From: Paraoerskovia marina DSM 21750
Lineage (GTDB): Bacteria; Actinomycetota; Actinomycetes; Actinomycetales; Cellulomonadaceae
Direction: 5' to 3'
Assembly: GCF_000701465.1 (NCBI RefSeq)
Contig: NZ_JNIY01000005.1
Coordinates: 124,001-188,000 of the forward strand
DNA length: 64,000 bases
Below are positions 19,182 to 27,870 of this stretch, in pieces (position 1 is the stretch's first letter; each line of letters starts with the position of its first letter). The notes beneath the pieces are model-generated. The model saw nothing but the letters and a program-made list of their open reading frames with translations, made no database searches and had not been told where the DNA came from. Made by a program: the position numbers and the translations under genes.

Positions 19182-20183
19182 ATGGTCGAACGCGAGCTCA
19201 CGCAGACGGTTCCTCTCACCTTGCCGAACGGTCGGCTCAACCGCGAGGCGGTGGGCTGGGCGCGGACCGCGTCGGTGACGACGGAGGGGATCGGCGGCCT
19301 CCGCTCCTGGGGCCGGAACAAGCGGTGGGAGTACTGGAACGTCGTCACGCCGCGGTTCATCCTCGCGGCGACGGTCTCCTCGCTCGACTACGCCGGCGTC
19401 CACGAGGTCTGGGTCTTCGACCGGCACTCGAAGACGAGCGTGGCCGCGAGCACGACGGCGATTCTCGCCGCCGGCACGGAGCTTCCGGGCTCGCTCGGGA
19501 AGGGCCCCGTGCGGGCGTGGTCACGCGCCCTCGCCATCGCGGTCGACGAGGTGGACGGTGGAACGCGGATCCGGGCGAGGATCGAGGGCGCCTCGTTCGA
19601 CGTCGTCGCCGCGAGGCCGTCGGGGCACGGGGCCCTGGGCGTCGTCGTCCCGTGGAGCGACCGCCGGTTCCAGTACACGGTCAAGGATGTCGCGCGGCCG
19701 GCGACCGGGACCGTGACGGTCGGGGACGAGACGCAGGAGCTGACGCCAGGCGAGTCGTGGGCCGTGCTCGACCACGGCCGTGGCCGATGGCCGTACGACA
19801 TGCGCTGGAACTGGGGTGCGGGGTCGGGTGTCTGCGACGGTCGACGCATCGGGCTCCAGGTCGGAGGACGGTGGACCGTCGGCACGGGCTCGACCGAGAA
19901 CGCGGTGTTCGTCGACGGTCGTCTGCACAAGATCGGCGAGGAGCTCACCTGGGACTACGACCCGGCCGACTACCTGGCACCCTGGCGCGTCCACGGCGCG
20001 GGGCTCGACGCCACGCTCGTCCCGGAGCACGACAAGGTCTCGCGGACCAACCTCGGGCTGCTCTCCTCGCGGACCGACCAGTGCTTCGGCACATGGTCGG
20101 GGACGTTCGAGACGGGCTCGGGGGAGCGGATCGACTTCACGGGGCTCGTCGGGTGGGCCGAGGACGTGCACAACCGCTGGTGA
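19182..20183 (+). CDS. DUF2804 domain-containing protein
   Basis: A 333-residue protein matching the DUF2804 family, whose function is not established. No signal peptide or membrane segment is visible. The sequence is rich in aromatic residues and beta strands: WGRNKRWEYWNVVTPRFILAATVSSLDYAGVHEVWVFD near residue 45, WAVLDHGRGRWPYDMRWNWGAGSG in the middle and a C-terminal GLVGWAEDVHNRW. These alternating strands fit a lipocalin-like or beta-sandwich ligand-binding fold (inference). ATG 19182 is chosen because the open frame upstream begins inside tRNA-Pro. Nothing adjacent indicates its pathway. Confidence 0.8.
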   Translation: MVERELTQTVPLTLPNGRLNREAVGWARTASVTTEGIGGLRSWGRNKRWEYWNVVTPRFILAATVSSLDYAGVHEVWVFDRHSKTSVAASTTAILAAGTELPGSLGKGPVRAWSRALAIAVDEVDGGTRIRARIEGASFDVVAARPSGHGALGVVVPWSDRRFQYTVKDVARPATGTVTVGDETQELTPGESWAVLDHGRGRWPYDMRWNWGAGSGVCDGRRIGLQVGGRWTVGTGSTENAVFVDGRLHKIGEELTWDYDPADYLAPWRVHGAGLDATLVPEHDKVSRTNLGLLSSRTDQCFGTWSGTFETGSGERIDFTGLVGWAEDVHNRW

Positions 20184-20216
20184 CGAGCGTCGGTCCTCCG
20201 GCCGCGTAGGCCTGCG

Positions 20217-20663
20217 TCAGTCGCAGTCGTCGCACCGACCCGTGGCCGGCAGAGCGACGGAGCACGTGGGGCACATCCGCAGCACGGGCTCGGGCACGGC
20301 GGACCGGCGTGGCGTGGTGGTCCGGGGCGCAGTCCGCGTGCGGGGGGCCTTGGGAGCCTTCGGCGGCACGACCGGGGCCGCGCCGATGGGCTCGAGCACC
20401 TCGAAGCCGCGCTTGCGCAGGATCGTCACGGCACCGGCGATGCCTCCGGAGAACTCCTCCGGGGTGGCGGCGCGTCCCGTGGCGTAGCGGTGTGCGACGC
20501 CGAGGATCGCCTTGGAGTCGTACTCCTGGTCCTCGTGGACGATCGGGTAGCCGCGGGTGGGTTCAAAGCCGTAGAGACCGAGGAAGTTCGTCCTCCCACG
20601 GTCGTCGAACTCGGCGATCGCCTGGAGGATGTGCGTACGGGTCACTGCGGAGAACGTTGCCAC
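20217..20663 (-). CDS. Small protein: ScoMcrA-like N-terminal head domain plus zinc ribbon
   Basis: A 148-residue protein. Residues 1-90 (FDDRGRTNFLGLYGFEPTRGYPIV, then EYDSKAILGVAHRYATG and ILRKRGFEVLEP) resemble the head domain that precedes the sulfur-binding and HNH domains in ScoMcrA-type modification-dependent nucleases. A Pro/Ala/Arg-rich linker of about 38 residues leads to a C-terminal zinc ribbon with Cys131, Cys134, Cys144 and Cys147 (CPTC and CDDC). No nuclease domain is present. GTG 20663 has TAGGCT 6 nt upstream. It could be a nucleic-acid-binding adaptor; the family resemblance is from memory of the motif pattern and unverified. Confidence 0.65.
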   Translation of the reverse strand: MATFSAVTRTHILQAIAEFDDRGRTNFLGLYGFEPTRGYPIVHEDQEYDSKAILGVAHRYATGRAATPEEFSGGIAGAVTILRKRGFEVLEPIGAAPVVPPKAPKAPRTRTAPRTTTPRRSAVPEPVLRMCPTCSVALPATGRCDDCD

Positions 20664-20669
20664 CCACCC

Positions 20670-20675
20670 AGCCTA
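20670..20675 (-). promoter_or_regulatory. -10 hexamer TAGGCT, leaderless
   Basis: On the - strand TAGGCT ends 6 nt before GTG 20663, supporting that start and a leaderless mRNA. Confidence 0.5.
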
Positions 20676-20730
20676 GACCTCGCCCGAAGCGTGCCGGACC
20701 GTCGCGGGCGTGAGGATCGCCATCCCCGCA

Positions 20731-21984
20731 TCAGACCTCGACGGCGTCGCGCTCGAGCGGGCACGTCATGCAGTGGCCCCCGCCGCGCCCACGACCGAGC
20801 TCGGCGCCGACGATCTCGACCACCTCGATGCCGGCGTTGCGCAACAGCTTGTTGGTGGTGGTGTTGCGGTCGTACGCGACGACGACGCCCGGCTCGAGCG
20901 CGACCACGTTGTTGCCCGAGTCCCACTGCTGCCGCTCCGTGGCGTAGACGTTGCCGCCGGTGTCGACGGTGCGGAGCTCGGACAGCCCGAGCGCGGTGCG
21001 GACCACCTCGAGGAACGGGCGGTCCTCGACGGTGATCTCGAACCCCGGCGCGACATCTGACGGGCGCAGCGTGAACGCCTGGATGCCGTGCACGATCTCG
21101 GGGTAGATGGTGACGCAGTCACGGTCGGCGAAGGTGAAGACGGTGTCCAGGTGCATCGCGGCGCGCAGCTTGGGCATGGCCGCGACCACGACCTGCTCGG
21201 CCGCCCCGGCGGCGAAGAGCCGCGCGGCGACCTGGGTGATGGCGTGCCGGGAGGACCGCTCTCCCATCCCGATGATCACGACCCCGTTGCCCGGGACCAT
21301 CACGTCACCGCCCTCGAGCGAGGCCATGCCGGCGTCCTCCTCCGGGTCGCCCCACCAGACGGTCGAGCCGGTGAACCGGGGGTGGTGGTCGTAGATCGCC
21401 TTCATCAGCAGCGTCTCGTCGTGTCGGGCGGGCCAGTACAGCGGGTTGAGCGTGACCCCGCCGTAGATCCAGCAGGTGGTGTCGCGTGTGTACAGGGTGT
21501 TGGGCAGGGGAGGCATCAGGTACTCGCCAGGGCCGAGGGACTCGCGGGCGAGGGTGATCTCCTGCGGTCGTGCGTCGGCGGGCAGGTCCGTCGTCGCGAG
21601 GCCGCCGAGGAGGAACCGCGCGAGGTGCGCGTCGTCGATCTCGTCCAGGAATGCACGGGTGGGCTCGACGAGGCCGAGGCCGACCTCGTTGGCGGTGATC
21701 TTGCGGTCGAGGAGCCAGGACCGGGCGTCCGGCACGGCGAGCGTCTCGGCGAGCACCTCGTGCAGCTCCAGGACCTCGATGCCCCGACCCCGCATCTGAT
21801 CCATGAAGTCGGCGTGGTCCTGACGTGCCCGCTCGACCCAGAGCACGTCGTCGAACAGCATGTCGTCGCAGTTGGACGGCGTGAGCCGGCTGTGCGCAAG
21901 GCCTGGCGCACAGGTCAGGACGGTGCGCAGGGTCCCCACCTCCGAGCTCACGGCGAAGCGGTTCGGTCGGGTGGTCTGGTCCAT
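20731..21984 (-). CDS. arcA: Arginine deiminase
   Basis: Hydrolyses arginine to citrulline and ammonia. It has 417 residues of the guanidine-modifying superfamily. The nucleophile is Cys405 in GGGHCMTCP. Other active-site segments are [16 protein letters not shown] and HLDTVFT. ATG 21984 follows AAGGGA by 9 nt. No arcB (ornithine carbamoyltransferase), arcC (carbamate kinase) or arcD antiporter is near, so energy-yielding fermentation from this locus alone is not supported. The MFS gene upstream on the same strand (34-nt gap) is probably cotranscribed. Confidence 0.94.
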   Translation of the reverse strand: MDQTTRPNRFAVSSEVGTLRTVLTCAPGLAHSRLTPSNCDDMLFDDVLWVERARQDHADFMDQMRGRGIEVLELHEVLAETLAVPDARSWLLDRKITANEVGLGLVEPTRAFLDEIDDAHLARFLLGGLATTDLPADARPQEITLARESLGPGEYLMPPLPNTLYTRDTTCWIYGGVTLNPLYWPARHDETLLMKAIYDHHPRFTGSTVWWGDPEEDAGMASLEGGDVMVPGNGVVIIGMGERSSRHAITQVAARLFAAGAAEQVVVAAMPKLRAAMHLDTVFTFADRDCVTIYPEIVHGIQAFTLRPSDVAPGFEITVEDRPFLEVVRTALGLSELRTVDTGGNVYATERQQWDSGNNVVALEPGVVVAYDRNTTTNKLLRNAGIEVVEIVGAELGRGRGGGHCMTCPLERDAVEV

Positions 21985-22018
21985 GGTGGTGGTCCCTTCG
22001 CGCACGGTCGGTGGGTGA

Positions 22019-23284
22019 CTACCCTCTCACCGTGGACGCTTCGGCGGGATCAGGCATGCGGGCCACTGCGGCGGCGGCCGCCCCGGCGAGCAGGAACACC
22101 GCGGCCAGGGCGAGCCAGCCCGGTGTCCCGTACCGGACGGGGAGCAGCGTCACGACGACCGGGGCAGCCATCGTCGCGAGCGCGATCCCCGTCTGGCTCA
22201 GACCTTGGTACTCGCCCGCCCGGCGTGGGTCCGCCAGCTCGAAGGCCATGCCCCACGCTCCTGCCTCGGCGAGGGTCTCGGCGAGCGAGTGGGCGACGGC
22301 GGCGACGACCAGCAGGGCGCAGGCGACGAGGACGTTCCCGTACCCCGCGGCCGCGTACAGGACGCACGCGGCGGCAAGCAGGACGCTGCCCCGGCGGACG
22401 GACCGGCCGGCGCGGCGGACGTCGTGGGTGCCGCGGGAGGCCCGTACCTGAAGCATCGCGACCAGGACGGTGTTGACCACGAGCAGGCCTGAGACGATCA
22501 CGGGCGGGGCGGCGGTCGAGGCGACCCAGAGCGGGATGCCGACCGTGAGGACGCCGAACTGGACGGCGATGACGGAGTTTGCGGCCACGCTGGCCACGTA
22601 CCGGCGGTCGCGCAACGGGTGGACGCCGGGGTCGTCCCACGTCCCGCACGTCCCGGTCTCGTCGTGCCCGGCTCGCCGCCGGCCGACCATCTGCTCCGCG
22701 AGGGCAGGCACCCGGCGCGGCAGGCGGTACACCGGGACGACGGCGAGCAGCAGCAGGACGGCGACGACCACCATCGCGGTCCGGTAGGCGGCAGCGGTGT
22801 CGACGGCGAGGGCGGTGGCGGCGAGCAGTGTGCCGAGCCCGATGAAGACGTTCATCACGACCCGCAGGCGTGCGCGGACCTCGACGCGGTCCGGTCCGGT
22901 GAACCAGCGGGCGATCAGGGCCTGACGGGCGGTGCCGTGGACGCCGCGTGCCCCGACGGCGACCACGGCTGCGGCGACGAACGTCCACGGGCCGGTGGCG
23001 AGGGTGTAGGCCCCCAGTGCCGCACCCTGGACGGCGACGCCCCACCACTGCAGGCGGTGCGCCCCGAGGCGGTCGGCCCATCTTCCGGCGAGGAAGGATC
23101 CCAGGACCCCCGCGCCACCGGCGATGCCGAGTCCAAGACCGACCGTGGTGGCCGAGAGCCCGACCACCCGTGTGAAGTAGAGAACGGAGACGGCGTAGAA
23201 CACGCCGTTGGAGGCGGCCAGGGCCATCGTGGAGAACGTCAGGGCACGGGCGACGGGCTCGCGGGGCAGCAGGGTCTTGATCAC
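22019..23284 (-). CDS. MFS transporter
   Basis: Major facilitator superfamily permease of about 421 residues with roughly twelve hydrophobic helices split by a central Arg-rich loop ([20 protein letters not shown]). The first loop carries the typical [11 protein letters not shown] motif A variant. GTG at 23284 is preferred; the frame is open to 23332 but that would run into the divergent regulator's promoter. It precedes arcA in the same direction. Substrate is unknown: an amino-acid or guanidino-compound link is suggested only by the neighbour, while drug efflux is the default for this family. Confidence 0.85.
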   Translation of the reverse strand: MIKTLLPREPVARALTFSTMALAASNGVFYAVSVLYFTRVVGLSATTVGLGLGIAGGAGVLGSFLAGRWADRLGAHRLQWWGVAVQGAALGAYTLATGPWTFVAAAVVAVGARGVHGTARQALIARWFTGPDRVEVRARLRVVMNVFIGLGTLLAATALAVDTAAAYRTAMVVVAVLLLLAVVPVYRLPRRVPALAEQMVGRRRAGHDETGTCGTWDDPGVHPLRDRRYVASVAANSVIAVQFGVLTVGIPLWVASTAAPPVIVSGLLVVNTVLVAMLQVRASRGTHDVRRAGRSVRRGSVLLAAACVLYAAAGYGNVLVACALLVVAAVAHSLAETLAEAGAWGMAFELADPRRAGEYQGLSQTGIALATMAAPVVVTLLPVRYGTPGWLALAAVFLLAGAAAAAVARMPDPAEASTVRG

Positions 23285-23332
23285 GGGACCAAGTAGGCCC
23301 CGGTTCCTCGTCGTTCCCAACAGATGTAGCAC

Positions 23333-23338
23333 TATGCT
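23333..23338 (+). promoter_or_regulatory. -10 hexamer TATGCT of the ArsR-type regulator, leaderless
   Basis: TATGCT ends 7 nt before GTG 23346 and decides that start over ATG 23334 and ATG 23355. Confidence 0.5.
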
Positions 23339-23345
23339 TCATCAC

Positions 23346-24320
23346 GTGGGGCGAATGGAGTACGTGCTGGACGGCATGGACCTTGCCGACGTGCGCTTCG
23401 CGATCTCGCCGATCAACGAGCTGACGCTGTCGCTGCGCACCTGGCGCGACCCGGGCCGGTACCCGGACCACCTTCCGTGGTTGCGAGCGACCCAGTCGGC
23501 TCGCGAGTCCCTCGACGGCGACGTCTTGCGGGCGCTGGTCGACGATCGGCTCTGGACGCCGGACTACCTCAGCCCGCGTCCCCGGGGACCGTTGACGCGG
23601 ATCGACGACGAGCTCGACACGATCGCGGCCACGCCCGACGACGTACTGCTCGCGGACCTCGCACGACTCCACCCCGAGGGGCGACCGCCCGCGCTGCGCG
23701 GCCCGGCCTCCGTCGTCAGGCAGCGCGTCCTGGACGCGCTCACGGGGTACTGGGAGGCGTGCTTCGTCCCGCACTGGCCCCGGATGCGTGCGGTGCTCCA
23801 GGCGGACGTCGTCCACCGTGGCGCGCTGATCTCGCGTCACGGGGTCGGTCGGATGTTCTCCGGGCTGAGCGAGCGCGTCACGTACGACGGAGGTGTCGTG
23901 ACCGTTCGCCTGACGTCGCACGCCATGCTGCAGCGGGCGGCCACCACCGGGGTGGGCCTCACGCTCGTCCCGACCCTCTTCACCCGGGGTGCCTCCTGCC
24001 CGATCTCCGCGGAGGAACCCCCGACGATCATGTACGGCGCGCGCGGGATCGGCACGCTGTGGCACACCTCGCCCCGGGACGCGCCCCCGGCGCTCGCGGG
24101 CATCCTCGGCCAGGTGCGGGCGGGACTGCTGACCGCGCTCGACGAGCCGGCGTCCTCGACCGAGCTGGCGCTGCGGGCCGAGGTGAGCACGAGCGCGGTC
24201 AACCAGCACCTGCGCGTCCTGCGCGCAGCGGGCCTGCTCACCTCTGCGCGATCCGGACGCTCTGTGCTGTACCTGCGGTCCGAGCTGGGGGAGCGGGTGG
24301 TCGACGCCTGCGGCCCCTGA
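23346..24320 (+). CDS. ArsR-type winged-helix regulator with N-terminal DUF5937-like domain
   Basis: A 324-residue protein. The first ~230 residues form a non-enzymatic domain seen in actinobacterial regulators, with the features MEYVLDGMDLADVRFAISPI, LRTWRDPGRYPDHLPW and LTLVPTLFTRG. The C-terminal ~70 residues are an ArsR-like winged helix (SSTELALRAEVSTSAVNQHL, then LRAAGLLTSARSGRSVLYLRS). No metal-binding cysteine motif is evident. It is divergent from the MFS-arcA pair with about 60 bp between starts, so it is the likely regulator of those genes. Start chosen by the -10 at 23333-23338. Confidence 0.8.
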   Translation: MGRMEYVLDGMDLADVRFAISPINELTLSLRTWRDPGRYPDHLPWLRATQSARESLDGDVLRALVDDRLWTPDYLSPRPRGPLTRIDDELDTIAATPDDVLLADLARLHPEGRPPALRGPASVVRQRVLDALTGYWEACFVPHWPRMRAVLQADVVHRGALISRHGVGRMFSGLSERVTYDGGVVTVRLTSHAMLQRAATTGVGLTLVPTLFTRGASCPISAEEPPTIMYGARGIGTLWHTSPRDAPPALAGILGQVRAGLLTALDEPASSTELALRAEVSTSAVNQHLRVLRAAGLLTSARSGRSVLYLRSELGERVVDACGP

Positions 24321-24346
24321 GGTCGGAGGGGGCTGTCGGCGCCGGG

Positions 24347-24352
24347 TAGTCT
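24347..24352 (+). promoter_or_regulatory. -10 hexamer TAGTCT of GNAT gene
   Basis: TAGTCT ends 8 nt before ATG 24361, giving a leaderless or near-leaderless transcript independent of the upstream regulator. Confidence 0.45.
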
Positions 24353-24360
24353 CCCGGGCC

Positions 24361-24858
24361 ATGAGCGAGCACGCGGAGAGTGCCACGACGGTCGTCGACG
24401 TGGACGCGGGGACCGAGCACGTCGACGCGGTGGTCGCGGTGATGCACGCCGCGTTCGCGGAGTACTCCGACCGTGGTGAGCCGTCCGGTGCGCTGCTCGA
24501 GACGCCCGGGTCGCTCCGCGAGGAGATGGAGGGCGGGGTCCGAGTCGCGCTGGTCCGGCTCGACGGCGAGGTCGTCGCAACGGTCAAGCACCGGCCGTCG
24601 GGCGACGGGACCCTGACCTTCGGTCGGCTCGCGATCCTGCCCGGGGCCCGTGGACGTGGCCTGGCGTCCGCACTGCTCGAGGCGTTGCGCACGACAGCCC
24701 GCGACACCGGTCTGAGCGGACTGTCGTGCAGCGTCCGGGCGGCCGAGCCCCGGAACGTCGCCATCTACGAGCACCTCGGGATGGCCGTCGTCGGCCGGGG
24801 CGCGCAGCGAAGCCTGACGGGTGCCGTCATTCCGGTCGTCCTGATGCGGGACCCGTAG
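24361..24858 (+). CDS. GNAT family N-acetyltransferase
   Basis: A 165-residue acetyltransferase of the GNAT fold. The acetyl-CoA-binding signature is LAILPGARGRGLASALLEAL (about 91-110), followed by the fourth-motif segment NVAIYEHLGMAVVGRG. The N-terminal part (EHVDAVVAVMHAAFAEYSDRGEPSGAL) resembles GNATs acting on small molecules or amino acids. Substrate is not readable. It stands alone between the regulator and the iron box of the siderophore operon. Confidence 0.82.
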   Translation: MSEHAESATTVVDVDAGTEHVDAVVAVMHAAFAEYSDRGEPSGALLETPGSLREEMEGGVRVALVRLDGEVVATVKHRPSGDGTLTFGRLAILPGARGRGLASALLEALRTTARDTGLSGLSCSVRAAEPRNVAIYEHLGMAVVGRGAQRSLTGAVIPVVLMRDP

Positions 24859-24966
24859 CCGGGCGGCCTGCGCGTGCGGCGGCGCGATCGATCCCTGGTC
24901 CGGAACGGCCCGGCCCGTGTCCACGGGTCGACCCGGGTGTCGGAATTGTCGCGCCCATAGGTTAGG

Positions 24967-24985
24967 TTAGGTGTGCCATACCTAA
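24967..24985 (+). promoter_or_regulatory. IdeR/DtxR-type iron box upstream of the siderophore operon
   Basis: TTAGGTGTGCCATACCTAA is a 19-bp near-perfect palindrome (8 of 9 arm positions pair), close to the actinobacterial iron-box consensus TTAGGTTAGGCTAACCTAA. An additional TTAGG half-site at 24962-24966 overlaps its left side, as in sites bound by two regulator dimers. It lies 43 bp before desA. A candidate promoter, TTGTCG (24946-24951) with TAGGTG (24968-24973), would be covered by a bound Fe-repressor. Repression in iron-replete cells is inferred from the family. Confidence 0.85.
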
Positions 24986-25027
24986 TCAGCCCGCGCGTGC
25001 GGGTCTGCCCGCACGGAAGAAGGTCCC

Positions 25028-26521
25028 ATGCCCGCATCCCACGACGTCGTCGACGAGGTCCTCAACGCCGCCTCGGCCGACCGCTATGCGCGCCTCGTCG
25101 GCTCGGTCGTCGACGACCTCGCCGCACGGATCCGCACGGTCGAGCAACCGTTCACCGGGGCAAGCCGGGCAGACCTGCAGGCCGCCGTGGACGCCGTCGA
25201 CCTCGACGGACCGGGACAGGGCAACGAGACGGCGCTCGCCGAGGTCACCGACCTCTACGTGCGCAACGCCGTCTGGTTCCACCACCCGTCGTACGCCGCC
25301 CACCTGAACTGCCCGGTCGTGCTGCCCGCCGTCGCGGCCGAGGCGGCGCTGGCCGCGGTCAACACCTCCGTCGACACCTACGACCAGTCCACCGTCGCCA
25401 CACTGATGGAGCGGCGGCTCGTGGGATGGACCGCCGGGCGGATCGGGTTCGACGACGGCGACGGAGTCTTTACATCGGGCGGGACCCAGTCCAACCTCCA
25501 GGCGCTCTTCTGCGCCCGGGAGGCGATCGTCGCGCGCGCAGCCGAGACCGGCCGTCGCCGGACCGAGGTGCTGCCCCGGCTCAAGGTCCTCACGGGTGCC
25601 AGCTCCCACTTCAGCGTCAACACCGCGGCCCGCCTGCTCGGGCTCGACGACGACGCCGTGGTCACCGTCGACGTCGACGCTCTCGGGCGGGTGCGACCCG
25701 CGGCCCTGCGCCGGGCGATCGACCAGGTGCACGCCGACGGTCACCTCGTCATGGCGGTCGTCGCCACGGCGGGGACCACCGACCGTGGGTGCGTCGACCC
25801 GCTGCAGGCGATCGCCGACGTCTGCCACGGCGAGGACCGGGCGATCTGGCTGCACGTCGACGCCGCCTACGGCTGCGGCCTGCTGGTCTCCTCGACCCGT
25901 CGACACCTGCTCGACGGCATCGAGCGCGCGCGCTCGGTCACGGTCGACTACCACAAGAGCTTCTTCCAACCCGTCTCCGCCTCGGCGCTGATCGTCCGCG
26001 AGGCGTCGGACCTCGCCCCGGTCGCCTGGTATGCCGACTACCTCAACCCCGTCGCCAACGCCGAGCCGAACCAGGTCGACAAGTCGCTGCAGACCACCCG
26101 CCGGTTCGACGCCCTCAAGCTCTGGACCACGCTCCGGTCGGTGGGGGCCGACGGTCTCGGCGAGCTCTTCGACCGCGTCTGCGACCTCGCCGCCGACGTC
26201 CACCGCGACCTCGCCGACGACACCGACTTCGACCTGGTGGCACCCACGGACCTGAGCACCGTGCTGTTCCGATACCAGCCCGCCGGGATGACCGACGCCG
26301 ACGCCGACCGCCTCGTTGCGCCCGTGCGGCGTCTGCTGTTCGACTCCGGCCGCGCGATGGTCACCAAGACCGTCGTCGAGGGGCGCCCCTGCTTCAAGCT
26401 CACCCTCCTCAACCCCGCCTCGACCGTCGCAGACGTGCACGTCGTGCTCGACCTGGTGCGCTCGGTCGCGGCCACCCTGCACCAGACCCGCACTCTCGAC
26501 TCCCTGGAGATGGCCCGATGA
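25028..26521 (+). CDS. desA: PLP-dependent lysine decarboxylase of siderophore pathway (DesA-like)
   Basis: Group II pyridoxal-phosphate decarboxylase, 497 residues, predicted to make cadaverine (or another diamine) from lysine for hydroxamate assembly. Visible features: HPSYAAHLNCPVVLPA, TSGGTQSNLQALFCARE, the PLP-aspartate region WLHVDAAYGCGLLVS, and the Schiff-base lysine in VDYHKSFFQPVSASA. ATG 25028 follows AGAAGG. It is the first gene after the iron box, and its stop overlaps desB by 4 nt (ATGA). Lysine over ornithine or diaminobutyrate is inferred from similarity to DesA and from the partner genes. Confidence 0.92.
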   Translation: MPASHDVVDEVLNAASADRYARLVGSVVDDLAARIRTVEQPFTGASRADLQAAVDAVDLDGPGQGNETALAEVTDLYVRNAVWFHHPSYAAHLNCPVVLPAVAAEAALAAVNTSVDTYDQSTVATLMERRLVGWTAGRIGFDDGDGVFTSGGTQSNLQALFCAREAIVARAAETGRRRTEVLPRLKVLTGASSHFSVNTAARLLGLDDDAVVTVDVDALGRVRPAALRRAIDQVHADGHLVMAVVATAGTTDRGCVDPLQAIADVCHGEDRAIWLHVDAAYGCGLLVSSTRRHLLDGIERARSVTVDYHKSFFQPVSASALIVREASDLAPVAWYADYLNPVANAEPNQVDKSLQTTRRFDALKLWTTLRSVGADGLGELFDRVCDLAADVHRDLADDTDFDLVAPTDLSTVLFRYQPAGMTDADADRLVAPVRRLLFDSGRAMVTKTVVEGRPCFKLTLLNPASTVADVHVVLDLVRSVAATLHQTRTLDSLEMAR

Positions 26522-27870
26522 CCACCACCCACGACCTGATCGGCATCGGCATCGGCCCGTTCAACCTCGGTCTCGCGGCGCTCGCGGACCCGCTCGACCT
26601 GGATGCCGTGTTCCTCGACGCCCGCGACGAGTTCCGCTGGCACCCCGGGATGATGCTCGAGGGCGCCACGATCCAGGTGCCGTTCCTCGCCGACCTGGTC
26701 ACGATGGCGGACCCCACCTCGCGGTTCTCGTTCCTCAACCACCTGAAGGCGACCGGGCGGCTGTACCCGTTCTACATCCGGGAGAGCTTCTACCCGCTGC
26801 GCGCCGAGTACGACGCCTACTGCCGGTGGGTGGCGGGTCAGCTCGGCACCCTGCGATGGGGCCGGGAGGTCGTGTCCGTCGAGCACGACGGCGAGGCGTG
26901 GGTCGTCCGTTCGCGCGTCGCCTCCTCCGAGATCGAGGTCCGTCGGGCACGGCACCTCGTCCTCGGGACCGGGACGGCCCCGACGATGCCGGCACCGCTG
27001 CGCGCACTCGCCGAGGCGCAGCCGGGCGCGGTCCTGCACTCGGCCGACTTCCTGCCCCGTCGTGCGGATCTGGTGGCCTCCGGGTCGGTGACCGTCGTGG
27101 GGTCGGGCCAGTCGGCGGCGGAGATCTACCGCGACCTGCTCGAGGAGGTGCACGAGCACGACTACCGGTTGGACTGGGTGACGCGGTCGCCGCGCTTCTT
27201 CCCGATGGAGTACACCAAGCTGACGCTCGAGATGACCTCGCCCGAGTACGCCGACCACTTCCACGCACTGCCGATGGAGACCCGCGACCGCCTGGGCCGA
27301 GACCAGCGCAGCCTCTACAAGGGGATCAGCGGCGACCTCGTCGACGACATCTACGACACCCTCTACCGCAAGTCGGTCACGGCCCCGGTGCCGACGACCT
27401 TGCTGACCGACACCGCCGTCGTCGGGGCCGGATGGGACGCGGCCGCCGAGGAGTGCGTGCTGCGTCTGCGGCACGCCCAGACCGGCCAGGAGGTCGAGCG
27501 GCGCACACAGACGGTCGTCGCCGCCACCGGCTACGCCCCGCGGGTGCCGGCGTTCCTCGACCCGGTCCGGGACAGGATCTGCTGGGACGCGCGCGGCCGG
27601 TTCGCCGTCGCGCGCGACTACACGATCGACGCGGAGCGGACCCTGCACGTGCTCAACGCCGAGGACCACACGCACGGGATCACGGCGCCGGACCTCGGCT
27701 TCGCGGCATGGCGCAACTCCGTCGTGCTCGCCTCGGTGCTCGGCCGCGAGGTCTACCCGGTCGAGCGGCGGATCGCCTTCCAGGAGTTCGGACTTCCCGC
27801 CGACGGGGCGGACGCTTCCGACGGCACCGCACCGGCCGGGGCCGGGCGTGGCTCGACGGAGGACGCATGA
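26518..27870 (+). CDS. desB: L-lysine/cadaverine N-hydroxylase of siderophore pathway (DesB-like)
   Basis: FAD- and NADPH-dependent N-monooxygenase, 450 residues, hydroxylating the free amine of the diamine. The FAD loop reads GIGIGPFNLGLAAL, the substrate/flavin segment FRWHPGMMLEGATIQVPFLADLVTM, the NADPH loop VVGSGQSAAEIYRDL and the C-terminal ATGYAP motif with HTHGITAPDLGFAAWRN. ATG 26518 overlaps the desA stop. The C-terminus ends with a short Ala/Gly/Asp-rich tail. The product feeds the acyltransferase encoded next. Confidence 0.94.
   Translation: MTTTHDLIGIGIGPFNLGLAALADPLDLDAVFLDARDEFRWHPGMMLEGATIQVPFLADLVTMADPTSRFSFLNHLKATGRLYPFYIRESFYPLRAEYDAYCRWVAGQLGTLRWGREVVSVEHDGEAWVVRSRVASSEIEVRRARHLVLGTGTAPTMPAPLRALAEAQPGAVLHSADFLPRRADLVASGSVTVVGSGQSAAEIYRDLLEEVHEHDYRLDWVTRSPRFFPMEYTKLTLEMTSPEYADHFHALPMETRDRLGRDQRSLYKGISGDLVDDIYDTLYRKSVTAPVPTTLLTDTAVVGAGWDAAAEECVLRLRHAQTGQEVERRTQTVVAATGYAPRVPAFLDPVRDRICWDARGRFAVARDYTIDAERTLHVLNAEDHTHGITAPDLGFAAWRNSVVLASVLGREVYPVERRIAFQEFGLPADGADASDGTAPAGAGRGSTEDA

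Noticed and set aside
22050-24764. 904-residue open frame on the - strand
   Set aside because: It crosses the divergent regulator, the GNAT and part of the MFS gene in a wrong frame, is dominated by Arg/Pro/Gly and shows no domain.
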